From NCBI GenBank assembly GCA_017640725.1, contig JAEPQB010000001.1, positions 1,116,001 to 1,180,000 of the forward strand: a stretch of DNA of 64,000 nt, given 5' to 3'. Position 1 is the stretch's first letter. The number at the start of each line of letters is the position of its first letter. Shown in pieces: positions 25,115-33,068 of the stretch. The DNA comes from Kordiimonadaceae bacterium (GTDB lineage Bacteria; Pseudomonadota; Alphaproteobacteria; Sphingomonadales; Kordiimonadaceae). Made by a program: the position numbers and the translations under genes. Under the pieces are notes generated by a model that saw only the letters and a list, made by a program, of their open reading frames with translations, searched no databases and was not told the origin of the DNA.

Positions 25115-26360
25115 TGCCGCCAAGCATATCAGCACGCCAGCACCGCTGGATGTGGCCGCGATCAAAGCGGACTTTCCCATTCTCTCGGAAACCGTGTACG
25201 GCAAGCCGCTGACGTTTCTGGATTCGGCGGCGAGCGCACAAAAGCCGCTGTCTGTTATCAATGCGGAAAAGGAACTGTTTGAGCATTATTATGCCAACAT
25301 CCACCGCGGTGTTTACAAATTCAGCCAGGACGCCACGGAAGCATATGAAGAAACCCGCAACACAGTGCAGACTTTCATCAATGCGCACCGGTCACGCGAG
25401 TGCATTTTTGTGCGCGGCGCAACTGAAGGCATCAATTTGGTTGCGCAGACCTGGGGCCGCTCGAATGTGAGCGAAGGTGACGAGATTATCCTTTCTGAGC
25501 TTGAGCATCATTCGAACATCGTTCCATGGCAGATGCTGGCGGAAGAAAAAGGCGCAAAGATCAAAGTCATTCCGCTCTTGGATGATGGCTCGGTGGATAT
25601 GGAGGTCTATGCCTCCCTGCTGACAGAGCGCACCAAATTGGTTGCAGTGGCACACATTTCAAACTCGATCGGCACCCATTTGCCGGTTGGTGAGATTATT
25701 CGCATGGCGCACGCGGCGGGCGCGAAAGTCCTATTGGATGGCTGCCAGGCTGCGCCGCATGAAGCGATTGATGTGCAGGCCCTCGACGTGGATTTCTACG
25801 CCTTCTCTGCCCACAAGGTATATGGCCCCACCGGCATTGGCGTGATTTACGGCAAGGAAGAACTGTTGGACGCAATGCCACCTTGGCAGGGCGGCGGTGA
25901 CATGATCTCGACCGTCACGTTTGAGAAAACTACCTATAATGACCTGCCGCACAAGTTTGAGGCGGGCACGCCAAACATCTCTGGTGGCATTGCAATGAAG
26001 CATGCGCTTGACTATGTAAGCGCGATTGGTTTTGACCGCATTGCGGCGCATGAAGCGGATCTGCGCGATTATGCGTCAGAGCAACTCGTGGGCTCCAATA
26101 GCGTACGGCTGATTGGAACGGCTGAGGGCAAGGGCGCGATCATCAGTTTTGTGATGGAAAGCGCGCACCCGCATGATATCGGCACGATCCTCGATCGTCA
26201 GGGTATCGCAGTTCGGGCCGGCCACCACTGTGCCCAACCCGTGATGGACCGATTTGGTATTCCCGGGACTGTGCGCGCCAGCTTTGGTATATATAATGAC
26301 CGCAGCGATGTGGACCGGTTGATTGAAGGCCTGAAAAAGGTAGTGGATATTTTTGGATGA
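25107..26360 (+). CDS. sufS: Cysteine desulfurase SufS
   Basis: PLP enzyme that takes sulfur from cysteine for cluster assembly; 417 residues. PLP features include GATEGIN (104-110), HHSNIVPW (from 134) and the Schiff-base Lys237 in SAHKVYGPTG. The persulfide cysteine is Cys375 in RAGHHCAQP, the group II type. The ATG at 25107 overlaps sufD by 8 bases. Upstream in-frame starts would run inside sufD. No sufE or sufU partner is in the window, so the sulfur shuttle must lie elsewhere or be bypassed. Confidence 0.97.
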   Translation: MTNAAKHISTPAPLDVAAIKADFPILSETVYGKPLTFLDSAASAQKPLSVINAEKELFEHYYANIHRGVYKFSQDATEAYEETRNTVQTFINAHRSRECIFVRGATEGINLVAQTWGRSNVSEGDEIILSELEHHSNIVPWQMLAEEKGAKIKVIPLLDDGSVDMEVYASLLTERTKLVAVAHISNSIGTHLPVGEIIRMAHAAGAKVLLDGCQAAPHEAIDVQALDVDFYAFSAHKVYGPTGIGVIYGKEELLDAMPPWQGGGDMISTVTFEKTTYNDLPHKFEAGTPNISGGIAMKHALDYVSAIGFDRIAAHEADLRDYASEQLVGSNSVRLIGTAEGKGAIISFVMESAHPHDIGTILDRQGIAVRAGHHCAQPVMDRFGIPGTVRASFGIYNDRSDVDRLIEGLKKVVDIFG

Positions 26361-26869
26361 CGAGCGAAGCAAAAAGAGATGTGCTGGACGTGAGCACTCC
26401 CCAAACGCCCAACGATGTTCCGGATGAAAACAAGCCGGTGACAGCAGAGCGCCCTGTGGTAAGCCCGCAGGAAGGGGCCTATTTCCTGGACAAATTCCTG
26501 GCTGAGAAGGACGAGCCAGCCGAAGACGCTGCGCCCGCTGAAGCGCAAGCTGCGCCCGCGACCAAAGAAGAGCTGCAGGCCAACATCGTTGCCGCCCTTC
26601 AGGAAATTTATGACCCGGAAATTCCGGTAAACATCTATGAGCTGGGCCTGATTTACGGTGTGGATGTGGCGGAAGATTTTTCGGCCTATGTCACCATGAC
26701 TTTAACCACGCCGCACTGTCCGGTGGCCGAAAGCATGCCGGGTGAAGTGGAGCTTAAGGTCGCGTCTGTGGCCGGCGTGAACGGTGTGACAGTTGACCTT
26801 GTTTGGGACCCACCGTGGGACATGTCCAAAATGTCGGACGAAGCCCGGTTGGAACTCGGTCTTTTATAA
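26357..26869 (+). CDS. sufT: SUF-associated DUF59/MIP18 protein (SufT-like)
   Basis: A 170-residue protein with an acidic, Ala/Pro/Glu-rich N-terminal tail of about 70 residues and a C-terminal MIP18/DUF59 domain: EIYDPEIPVNIYELGLIYG, TTPHCPVAESMP and VDLVWDPPWDMSKMS. Such proteins help mature Fe-S proteins and are common in alphaproteobacterial suf operons. The start overlaps sufS by 4 bases (ATGA). The long tail is unusual for bacterial SufT and may be a flexible linker. Confidence 0.92.
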   Translation: MTSEAKRDVLDVSTPQTPNDVPDENKPVTAERPVVSPQEGAYFLDKFLAEKDEPAEDAAPAEAQAAPATKEELQANIVAALQEIYDPEIPVNIYELGLIYGVDVAEDFSAYVTMTLTTPHCPVAESMPGEVELKVASVAGVNGVTVDLVWDPPWDMSKMSDEARLELGLL

Positions 26870-26878
26870 TTAACGGCA

Positions 26879-26947
26879 CCGGCCCTCACCCCCACCCGAC
26901 CACCCAAGTATAATTCCGTGCGGTGGTCGGGTGGGGGTGAGGGCTGG
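26879..26947. repeat. Dispersed palindromic (REP-like) element, copy 1, inside the suf operon
   Basis: Perfect 22-bp inverted arms (26883-26904 and 26922-26943) around a 17-base loop, with the outer bases 26879-26882 also mostly paired. A second, degenerate copy lies at 55410-55475 in the opposite orientation and matches about 60 of 66 positions. Here it sits between sufT and sufA. There is no T-run, but the stem could slow polymerase or protect upstream mRNA. Confidence 0.85.
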
Positions 26948-26975
26948 AGCAGAACTCCAGACTTGGAGAAAGAAA

Positions 26976-27302
26976 ATGACAGCTATTCAGATTACTGACA
27001 CAGCGGCTGAGCATATCAAGGCGCTCTTGTCCAAAAACGTTGACGCGATCGGCATCAAGCTGGGCACCGAAACCCATGGCTGTTCTGGCATGGGCTATAC
27101 GGTTGATTATGTCACCGAAGAAGACGCCGAGTGCGAACTTGTGGAAGACAAGGGCGTGAAAGTGTTTGTGGACCGCAAGTCTTTGCTGTTTCTGTTGGGC
27201 ACCCAGATGGACTGGGAAGACAGCATGTTTTCAACGGGGTTTAAATTCACCAACCCCAATGAAAAAGGCCGCTGCGGTTGCGGTGAAAGCTTCCACGTTT
27301 AG
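26976..27302 (+). CDS. sufA: A-type Fe-S carrier SufA/IscA
   Basis: Fe-S cluster carrier, 108 residues, HesB/IscA family. The three ligating cysteines are Cys36 (THGCSGMGY), Cys100 and Cys102 (GRCGCGESF). The ATG at 26976 is preceded by GGAGAAAG; an in-frame GTG at 26931 would start inside the palindromic repeat. It is the last gene of the suf operon, separated from sufT by 106 bases holding the palindrome, which may set it apart transcriptionally. Confidence 0.95.
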   Translation: MTAIQITDTAAEHIKALLSKNVDAIGIKLGTETHGCSGMGYTVDYVTEEDAECELVEDKGVKVFVDRKSLLFLLGTQMDWEDSMFSTGFKFTNPNEKGRCGCGESFHV

Positions 27303-27314
27303 GGGCTTTCCCAC

Positions 27315-27629
27315 CTATTGCACCGCCCACAAGGTAGCCAGCACGCCCACCAGCATTCCCGCCAACATGGCAGCAGCCAGCATGAGTTTTTGACGCAGCG
27401 GATTGGCCGGCTCAAATTGTCCTGCGGTCAGGTCGGGTACCTGCGAGAGGCTTTTGGGTGTGGTCTCCAGGACGGCGCACAAGGCCTGCAGTGTGTCCGG
27501 CGCGACCCTGCCATCTTTTTCGGCGCGCTGGATTGTGCGCAAGCTGACCTCACAAGCGTCTGCAAGGTGTTGCTGAGACCAGCCCCGTTGTTGGCGAAGG
27601 GCTTTGGCTGCTTTGGCGTTGATGTCCAT
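27315..27629 (-). CDS. XRE-type HTH protein with C-terminal membrane helix
   Basis: A 104-residue protein: HTH_3 domain (about 5-60; QQRGWSQQHLADACEVS, then LRTIQRAEKDGR) and a C-terminal helix of about 20 hydrophobic residues (LAAAMLAGMLVGVLATLWAV). That makes it a candidate membrane-anchored DNA-binding regulator. The ATG at 27629 is preferred over a TTG two codons upstream. It lies 27 bases after a 129-aa membrane protein on the same strand, likely as one operon. Its stop is 12 bases from that of convergent sufA. Confidence 0.8.
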   Translation of the reverse strand: MDINAKAAKALRQQRGWSQQHLADACEVSLRTIQRAEKDGRVAPDTLQALCAVLETTPKSLSQVPDLTAGQFEPANPLRQKLMLAAAMLAGMLVGVLATLWAVQ

Positions 27630-27656
27630 GAACAAACCCTATTGAAACATTGCAGC

Positions 27657-28046
27657 TCAAGCGAAGAACAGCTTGCCGACAACCATCAGGACACCAATTA
27701 GAGCGCCAGTGGCAAAAAAACCAACCATTACCTGGTGCATTTTGGACTTGTTGCCATAAAAGGCCTGGCTCGATCGAGCAACGACTTGCTCGTTCTTGAA
27801 GACCCAACATTCGATCTCTGCCTTCAACACGCTGGTGAGCAAATACCGCACTTCATAGTGGTCATCGCCGATGTCGAACATGAGCTTGCTGTTGAAACTG
27901 GTCAGATTCCGTCCTTCCGCGACAATTGTGTCGTCAAAATAGACCTTCTGCTTGCCGGACCAAGCTGAACTGAATACAGCGATCTGGTGCGGACCATCTT
28001 CACAGATGAACCAATAGCCATTGGCGAATGTAGCGCTACTTTGCAT
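27657..28046 (-). CDS. Hypothetical protein with C-terminal membrane helix
   Basis: A 129-residue protein of unknown family. The first 100 residues are predicted beta-rich and cytoplasmic (ANGYWFICEDGPHQIAVF; FDDTIVAEGRNLTSF). The last 25 form a membrane helix (QVMVGFFATGALIGVLMVVG), giving tail-anchored topology. AGGAGG lies 8 bases before the ATG. It precedes the XRE/membrane gene, which also ends in a C-terminal helix, so the two may interact in the membrane. I recognise no function. Confidence 0.7.
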   Translation of the reverse strand: MQSSATFANGYWFICEDGPHQIAVFSSAWSGKQKVYFDDTIVAEGRNLTSFNSKLMFDIGDDHYEVRYLLTSVLKAEIECWVFKNEQVVARSSQAFYGNKSKMHQVMVGFFATGALIGVLMVVGKLFFA

Positions 28047-28105
28047 GGTGCTGTCCTCCTGACGGGGACGCTCCCACAGTCTCGCGCAGCTCGCTACGTC
28101 ATTAA

Positions 28106-28129
28106 TGTGACAGTCCAGTTTTTGTCACA
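28106..28129. promoter_or_regulatory. Inverted repeat over the HTH/membrane operon promoter
   Basis: TGTGACA and TGTCACA separated by 10 bases. On the minus strand TTGTGA and CATTAA with a 17-base spacer form a candidate promoter overlapping the repeat. It could be the operator for the HTH protein of the operon. Confidence 0.45.
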
Positions 28130-28276
28130 AACCGGGTGCGGGCGGGGCTAAATCCAGAATGGCAATATGACGCCAACCGCCGCGCCACCAGAAGTGTTGG
28201 ATGAAGCCTATGTTGTAGGCAGCTATCAGGCTTTATGCGTCAGCAATGCGACGGGCGTCAGTCTTTCAGGACCCTA

Positions 28277-28915
28277 TTAGCAGTCGCAGTCCGGGTCGCA
28301 CGAAGGGGTGTCGATTACCAGCAACAACCGGGTTTCACCGGTCCCTTCAATCTGCGGGGACAGGTGATATACCGACGAGCGTTCGTAAGCCGGCCACAGC
28401 CGCCCCTTAAAGAGGCCGACAGCGCCTGTTGGCATGTCCCTAATATCTTCAGGCTCGGGTGCAGCATCGCAAATGCCGTACTGGGTGCCACGCCCGCGGT
28501 AGGCGCACAACAGACGCGCCGAGACATTGTCCTGATGGAACTTACGACATGCGTTGTTGGTCACCACGTCAAACCGCATTTCGAAGCTTTTGATGTCCAT
28601 TATGCGCGTGAAGGCCTCGGCTTGAGCCTTCACGTCTTTTGCCAATTGCCTGACATGGGGTTCTTGTGCTGTCAGAGGGTCATCAAATAAGGCAACAACC
28701 GCGTTTTCCACGTCGCCCAGGGTGAGAGACAGGCGCCCTTTTGGCAGTTTTTCTGGCGGCAAAGTCGCCAGCCAATGATGCAGGTCGGCGTCCAGGGTTC
28801 GATTGCAAATCGCCACCGCCACTTCTGGCGACCAAATGGCGCGCAAGCCATCCAGCTGGTCAAACTCTGCCACCACATCAGCACTCTGCGTGGCTGCCAT
28901 TGCTGCCCGGGTCAT
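28277..28915 (-). CDS. DUF1826 family protein (zinc-limitation module)
   Basis: A 212-residue protein of the DUF1826 family, which repeatedly occurs next to COG0523 GTPases in Zur-regulated loci. Visible features are [20 protein letters not shown], which looks like a metal-binding or dioxygenase-like His/Asp core, and a Cys-rich C-terminal tail (SCDPDCDC). The start overlaps the GTPase stop by 4 bases (ATGA). Its biochemical role is unknown. The C-terminal Cys cluster could hold zinc. Confidence 0.85.
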   Translation of the reverse strand: MTRAAMAATQSADVVAEFDQLDGLRAIWSPEVAVAICNRTLDADLHHWLATLPPEKLPKGRLSLTLGDVENAVVALFDDPLTAQEPHVRQLAKDVKAQAEAFTRIMDIKSFEMRFDVVTNNACRKFHQDNVSARLLCAYRGRGTQYGICDAAPEPEDIRDMPTGAVGLFKGRLWPAYERSSVYHLSPQIEGTGETRLLLVIDTPSCDPDCDC

Positions 28916-30150
28916 TGCATTGCCTCATCTGCACGGCGCCACCTGGGGAACGGGTCAGGCAGGCCTTCCCAATCGGCAGGGTCAAACTTTTGCTCGCCTT
29001 GAATGAGGGCTGCGTCCAGCTCGGCGGTTAAAGCTTCTTTGTCCATGTCAGCGCCGATAAACACCAGCTCCTGGCGACGGTCGCCGTAGGGTTCCTCCCA
29101 GAACTGTTTAACATGAGCAAGGGCACGCGGGTCGTCCGGCCACCGCTCCCGCGGTACCGCCGCCCACCAAGTGCCAAGTGGCTTCACGCTGGTAGCTGCA
29201 CCCGCAAGTGAATATTCAGCAACCCAATCAGGCTTGGTCGCTACCCAAAAATGTCCCTTGGCGCGAATAACGCCCGGCATCGCACCCGTCAGAATGTCGT
29301 GGACTTTTTGCGGGTGAAACGGCCGCTTGGCCCGATAAACAAACGACGATACGCCGTACTCTTCCGTCTCTGGCGTGTGATCAGCAAAGCCATACAGTTC
29401 CTTTACCCACAGCGGATGGTCATGGGCCGTTTCAAAATCAAAAAGGCCTGTGTTGAAAATGCGCTCAGGCGCGACAGTGCTATAGTCCGTTTCTATGATC
29501 TGGGCGTCAGGGTTTAGCGAAGTGACAATCTTGCGCGCGGCATCCTGGTTGTCGGCGCCGGCTTCTTTGAATTTGTTCAACACGACGACATCAGCAAACT
29601 CGATTTGATCTACAAGCAAATCGATGATGGAACGATTGTCCTCGTCGCCGAGGCTTTCGCCGCGGTCGCGCAGGAAGTCGTGGCTCGAATAATCTTTCAG
29701 GAGCGCTTGCGTATCAACAACTGTCACCAGCGTATCAAGCCGTGCCACATCGGAAAGACTTTCACCATCTTCGTCGCGAAACTCAAATGTCGTGGCAACC
29801 GGCAATGGCTCGGAAATACCGGTTGATTCGATCAGCAGATAGTCAAAGCGATCTTCTTCCGCGAGCCGTCGCACTTCTTTCAAAAGGTCATCGCGAAGCG
29901 TGCAGCAGATGCAGCCATTGGTCATCTCAACCAGCTTTTCATCGGTACGCGACAGGTCAGAACCATCGCTTATGAGATCAGCGTCAATGTTCACTTCACT
30001 CATATCGTTCACAATAACGGCAACGCGGTGTCCGTCCCGGTTATTGAGAACATGGTTCATGAGGGTGGTTTTGCCGGCACCCAAAAAGCCGGAAAGAACG
30101 GTAACCGGCAGGCGGCTATCCTGGGATTGCTGAGGTTGCATGGAATGCAT
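28912..30150 (-). CDS. zigA: COG0523 GTPase, zinc metallochaperone (ZigA/ZagA-like)
   Basis: A G3E-family GTPase of 412 residues thought to deliver zinc to client proteins under zinc limitation. Walker A is GFLGAGKT (21-28) and the metal-binding CxCC motif is Cys80-Ile-Cys82-Cys83. A CobW C-terminal domain follows ([18 protein letters not shown]). Two ATG starts are possible (30150 and 30141); AAGGA lies one base before the first and 10 before the second, favouring 30141 slightly. The Zur-like site upstream of the preceding gene and the DUF1826 neighbour support the zinc reading over nitrile hydratase or cobalt roles. Confidence 0.9.
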   Translation of the reverse strand: MHSMQPQQSQDSRLPVTVLSGFLGAGKTTLMNHVLNNRDGHRVAVIVNDMSEVNIDADLISDGSDLSRTDEKLVEMTNGCICCTLRDDLLKEVRRLAEEDRFDYLLIESTGISEPLPVATTFEFRDEDGESLSDVARLDTLVTVVDTQALLKDYSSHDFLRDRGESLGDEDNRSIIDLLVDQIEFADVVVLNKFKEAGADNQDAARKIVTSLNPDAQIIETDYSTVAPERIFNTGLFDFETAHDHPLWVKELYGFADHTPETEEYGVSSFVYRAKRPFHPQKVHDILTGAMPGVIRAKGHFWVATKPDWVAEYSLAGAATSVKPLGTWWAAVPRERWPDDPRALAHVKQFWEEPYGDRRQELVFIGADMDKEALTAELDAALIQGEQKFDPADWEGLPDPFPRWRRADEAMQ

Positions 30151-30225
30151 GTCCTTACAGAATTAAGAAATCAAACGGGCGAACAGCCAAACTGGGCCGA
30201 CGCAATAAAAATCGGTGTGAAGAAC

Positions 30226-30558
30226 TTAAGTCTGCGAAAAGGGAGGCGCTCTGGACGCCTGGTATTTGGTCGCGGAAGGGAACCAACGATCCAATAGTTT
30301 GGTGTCTGGACAGCAATCCGGAGAGTGATTTGAAGCAATAATTGTTGGCTGTGGAACATACCCGCTCGTTTGCGCAGCAACAAAGCAAAGCTCGCATTCT
30401 GCTGGGGGATGACCCGCGTCGTCCCATTGGTCGAACGATTCATTATGGACGTGAGCCGAAGACAGGACCTGAACGGCCAGCAAAAAGGCAGCTGCAAGCA
30501 TCGCAACAAATGGTGTTGCTCTGTATTGCCGCAATTTGATCTGGCCCGAATCCATCAT
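30226..30558 (-). CDS. Small membrane-anchored Cys/His protein of a zinc-regulated operon
   Basis: A 110-residue protein. An N-terminal signal anchor (TPFVAMLAAAFLLAVQVLSS) is followed by a periplasmic part rich in His, Cys and acidic residues: SAHVHNESFDQ, PAECELCFVA and SPDCCPD. The HxH plus CxxC pattern resembles DUF2946/CopL-like small metal-binding proteins. It is the first gene before zigA (75-base gap). The ATG has no Shine-Dalgarno, and the predicted -10 box ends 8 bases upstream, so the message may be leaderless. A periplasmic zinc-binding role is inferred from context. Confidence 0.65.
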   Translation of the reverse strand: MMDSGQIKLRQYRATPFVAMLAAAFLLAVQVLSSAHVHNESFDQWDDAGHPPAECELCFVAAQTSGYVPQPTIIASNHSPDCCPDTKLLDRWFPSATKYQASRAPPFSQT

Positions 30559-30565
30559 GGAAAGG

Positions 30566-30594
30566 GTTATACATTAACATTTTTGCCGTCTCAA
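30566..30594 (-). promoter_or_regulatory. Promoter with Zur-like palindrome
   Basis: Minus-strand TTGAGA (30589-30594) and TATAAC (30566-30571) with a 17-base spacer. The near-palindrome GTTATACATTAAC (30566-30578) covers the -10 box and resembles Zur operators of the GTTAT-N3-ATAAC kind. The transcription start would fall at about 30559, one base before the ATG. Confidence 0.6.
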
Positions 30595-30644
30595 GACAGT
30601 CGACGGACTATTACCGGCGGTAAAGTTGTTTCTCCGTGGGGGCT

Positions 30645-31415
30645 CTAGAACGGCCACTTGTTGACGATAAAGCTCTCGTCAACGCACCAGGGGTTGCGCG
30701 GGAGCGTATTGCCCACCCGCTCCAGCCAAGGGGCAAGGGTTGGATGCTGCAATAAAATGAGGTCGTTAATCAGCCCGACCTGATAGTTAAACATGATCTG
30801 CGGGTAAATCGCGAAGTCCGCAAGCGAGGGGGCCGAGAGCCCGCCAAGGAACGGCCCATCACCCAAATGCGCAGTCAGTTCCATAATCAGGCGCTGCTGC
30901 ATAGCGAGCAAGGGTTCGGTGCGGTCCAGCTCGTTCACCATATGCTGGATGAAAGGGGCTGTCGCAATCACATCAGGCCAGGCTTTTTGGATATGGTCTG
31001 GCAACGTCGCACCACTGGAAACAATTTCAGCCAGGCGCCAGGCGCGTTTTTTAAACGCTTCATTCTTCTCACCGTCCACAGCGCTTCTGAAAATCATGCC
31101 CGGAATAAATTGTGCGCTCGCCCAGTCATCAATGTTTGTGATGATATCCCGTTCCGCTTCACCCTTACCCAGAAGCGGTTTTTCCGGGTAAAGCGCGTCG
31201 AGCCAGTGGCCGATCGGGGAGCTGTCTGTGCGCCATTCGTCGTCAATTTTCAAAACCGGAACCTGTGTGCCTCCGGAAAAGCCGATGGTTTTGTCCGGCT
31301 CCACCGGGCTCACGCCAACAAAGTTGAACGGCAGGCCCTTGTAATAAAGGTAGCAGGAGACTTTCCGCACAAAGGGGCTGGTCGTGTATCCGTATAGCGT
31401 GATGTCAGCTGTCAT
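30645..31415 (-). CDS. Glutathione S-transferase family protein
   Basis: A 256-residue GST-fold protein. The N-terminal thioredoxin-like domain starts ITLYGYTTSPFVRKV, has the cis-Pro motif in TQVPVLKI and the Ser/Asp of RTDSSPIG that contacts glutathione. The C-terminal helical domain includes LADFAIYPQIMF. The catalytic residue would be a Tyr or Ser near 8-11. GAGGA lies six bases before the ATG. It is monocistronic or shares a transcript with the upstream arfB (about 97 bases). The substrate is unknown. Confidence 0.88.
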   Translation of the reverse strand: MTADITLYGYTTSPFVRKVSCYLYYKGLPFNFVGVSPVEPDKTIGFSGGTQVPVLKIDDEWRTDSSPIGHWLDALYPEKPLLGKGEAERDIITNIDDWASAQFIPGMIFRSAVDGEKNEAFKKRAWRLAEIVSSGATLPDHIQKAWPDVIATAPFIQHMVNELDRTEPLLAMQQRLIMELTAHLGDGPFLGGLSAPSLADFAIYPQIMFNYQVGLINDLILLQHPTLAPWLERVGNTLPRNPWCVDESFIVNKWPF

Positions 31416-31512
31416 AATATTCCTCGGTTAGTTTGGCGTCACAGTTTGCTTCGCCTTCAACTAGGGGAATTGTCGAGAAAGGGAAGGGGCCACACAAAAG
31501 TGTGACCGCAGG

Positions 31513-31935
31513 TCAATCGTCTGACCGCACTTTGCCGCGCAGCTGTTTTTTGCCACTGGTTTGTTTTTTACTTGTCAGCCGACGTTCTTTCGAAGCTCGA
31601 CTTGGTTTTGTTTTCACGCGTTTCGTTGGGGGCTTCTCGGCCTGCCTCAACAAGTCAGTGAGGCGAGACAAGGCCGCTTCTTTATTGGCGCGCTGGGTCC
31701 GGTGCGTGTGCGCCGTGATAACGATGACACCGTCAGCAGTCATACGGCTGCCCGCCAGTTTTTTGACGCGCGCAAACATCGCGTCAGAGATCGCACGGGA
31801 ATTACGCGCATCAAACCTGAGCTGCGCCGCAGTTGCCACCTTGTTCACATTCTGACCGCCCGGGCCCGGCGAACGCACGAAAGTGAAAGCCACTTCCTGC
31901 TCATCAATTGAAATGGTTTCGGAAATATTCAACAT
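31513..31935 (-). CDS. arfB: Alternative ribosome-rescue factor ArfB (YaeJ-like)
   Basis: A peptidyl-tRNA hydrolase that rescues ribosomes stalled without a stop codon; 140 residues. The catalytic GGQ is at 26-28 in RSPGPGGQNVNK. The long basic tail (many Lys, Arg and Ser) reads empty mRNA channels in relatives. The ATG at 31935 with GGAG five bases upstream is chosen over an in-frame start ten codons earlier. The basic C-terminal tail distinguishes it from true release factors. Confidence 0.92.
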   Translation of the reverse strand: MLNISETISIDEQEVAFTFVRSPGPGGQNVNKVATAAQLRFDARNSRAISDAMFARVKKLAGSRMTADGVIVITAHTHRTQRANKEAALSRLTDLLRQAEKPPTKRVKTKPSRASKERRLTSKKQTSGKKQLRGKVRSDD

Positions 31936-32041
31936 GGGCTCCAGCCTAATAAGCCCTGCCGGCATAGGCCAGCAATAGCTTGACTTGTATCATTAGTGCA
32001 GCCGCTTGCTCGTGATTGAATGCGTTCGAGGAGAAGTGAAC

Positions 32042-33067
32042 ATGCGGTTTCTGGTTCTGACTTTTTTTGTTTTGTTCGCGAACGCATCCAATGCTCAAAG
32101 CCCCATCACCACCGAACCTTGGCAAGAGGTGGTTGTCAGTGTCCATGATATTGACGAGGCAGCGCAGTTTTTCACAGAAATTGCCGGCTATGAAACTCTG
32201 TGGCGGGGGCAGGAGCAGAGAAGCCATCTAAGCTTCATGGGGTTGCCGCCAGAAGCATCAGCCATGTCACTAGTGCTCGGGGCACCGGGAACGAATTTTG
32301 GCCGCGTGCGCTTCATTCAATTTCTAAATGCCGGCGATCAGCAGCCTACCCGCCCAGGCGCACGTGCCTGGGACAGTGGCTGCTTTTTCAGCATCATGGT
32401 GCGGGCAAAAAACCTGCAAGCGATTTATGCGGAGGCGCTCAAAATAGGCTGGTGGACAGAGACGCCCATCAGCAATCTCACTTTTGGCGCATCAAACCTG
32501 AACATTGTAATTTTCCGGGGGCCACAGGGCATGCAATTGCAAGCTTATGAGCGGGTGAAACCCGACTTGCCAGCAGCGTTCCCCGCATTTGAACGCCTGT
32601 CAGTTCCCTTCAATATCATGCAGACCGTTCGCGACCGCGATACAGCTCAGCATTTTTTTGTAAAAGGCTTGGGCTTTGAAACATTTTATGTTGGCAAGCC
32701 CTATACCAGTGCCACACCCACTCCCACGCCGCTCGGAATTCCCTTAAACCTTACAACCACAGCCAAATACCGCGCCGGAATATTTACGCCAAACAAGGGG
32801 GAAGTAGGCCGGGTAGAAATCATAGAAATGATGGACCTTCGCGGGTTCGATTATGCAGACCAATGCAAGGCGCCGAATTATGGCATCCTGTCAGTGAAGT
32901 TTCCGGTGAATGACGCCGAAGCGGCTAGAGCGGAGCTAGAGCGGCGAGGACTTAAGCTTTCAAAACCGGTGATGTCGGCTACAATTGAACCTTATGGCGC
33001 GGTCAATGTCTTTTCAATAAAATCACCAGACGGCGCCAACTTCGATTTTTTCTCACACGAAAACTAG
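32042..33067 (+). CDS. Secreted VOC (glyoxalase/dioxygenase fold) protein
   Basis: A 341-residue protein with a signal peptide (RFLVLTFFVLFANASNAQS). Two VOC modules follow, about 25-160 and 190-340: EVVVSVHDIDEAAQFFTEI starts the first and TVRDRDTAQHFFVKGLGFE the second. A periplasmic VOC protein is uncommon, since most are cytoplasmic dioxygenases or lyases. GAGGAG precedes the ATG, which is preferred over an in-frame GTG 12 codons upstream. It is convergent with a LysR gene. No catalytic assignment is possible. Confidence 0.8.
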   Translation: MRFLVLTFFVLFANASNAQSPITTEPWQEVVVSVHDIDEAAQFFTEIAGYETLWRGQEQRSHLSFMGLPPEASAMSLVLGAPGTNFGRVRFIQFLNAGDQQPTRPGARAWDSGCFFSIMVRAKNLQAIYAEALKIGWWTETPISNLTFGASNLNIVIFRGPQGMQLQAYERVKPDLPAAFPAFERLSVPFNIMQTVRDRDTAQHFFVKGLGFETFYVGKPYTSATPTPTPLGIPLNLTTTAKYRAGIFTPNKGEVGRVEIIEMMDLRGFDYADQCKAPNYGILSVKFPVNDAEAARAELERRGLKLSKPVMSATIEPYGAVNVFSIKSPDGANFDFFSHEN

Positions 33068-33068
33068 G

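Noticed and set aside
28106-28129. CRP/FNR-type reading of the TGTGA...TCACA repeat
   Set aside because: The spacer between TGTGA and TCACA is 14 bases, not the 6 expected for a CRP site; it is kept only as a generic inverted repeat.
28150-28280. Possible small plus-strand peptide gene upstream of the DUF1826 stop
   Set aside because: It is about 37 codons, lacks a ribosome-binding site and overlaps the 3' end of the DUF1826 gene; there is no support beyond an open frame.
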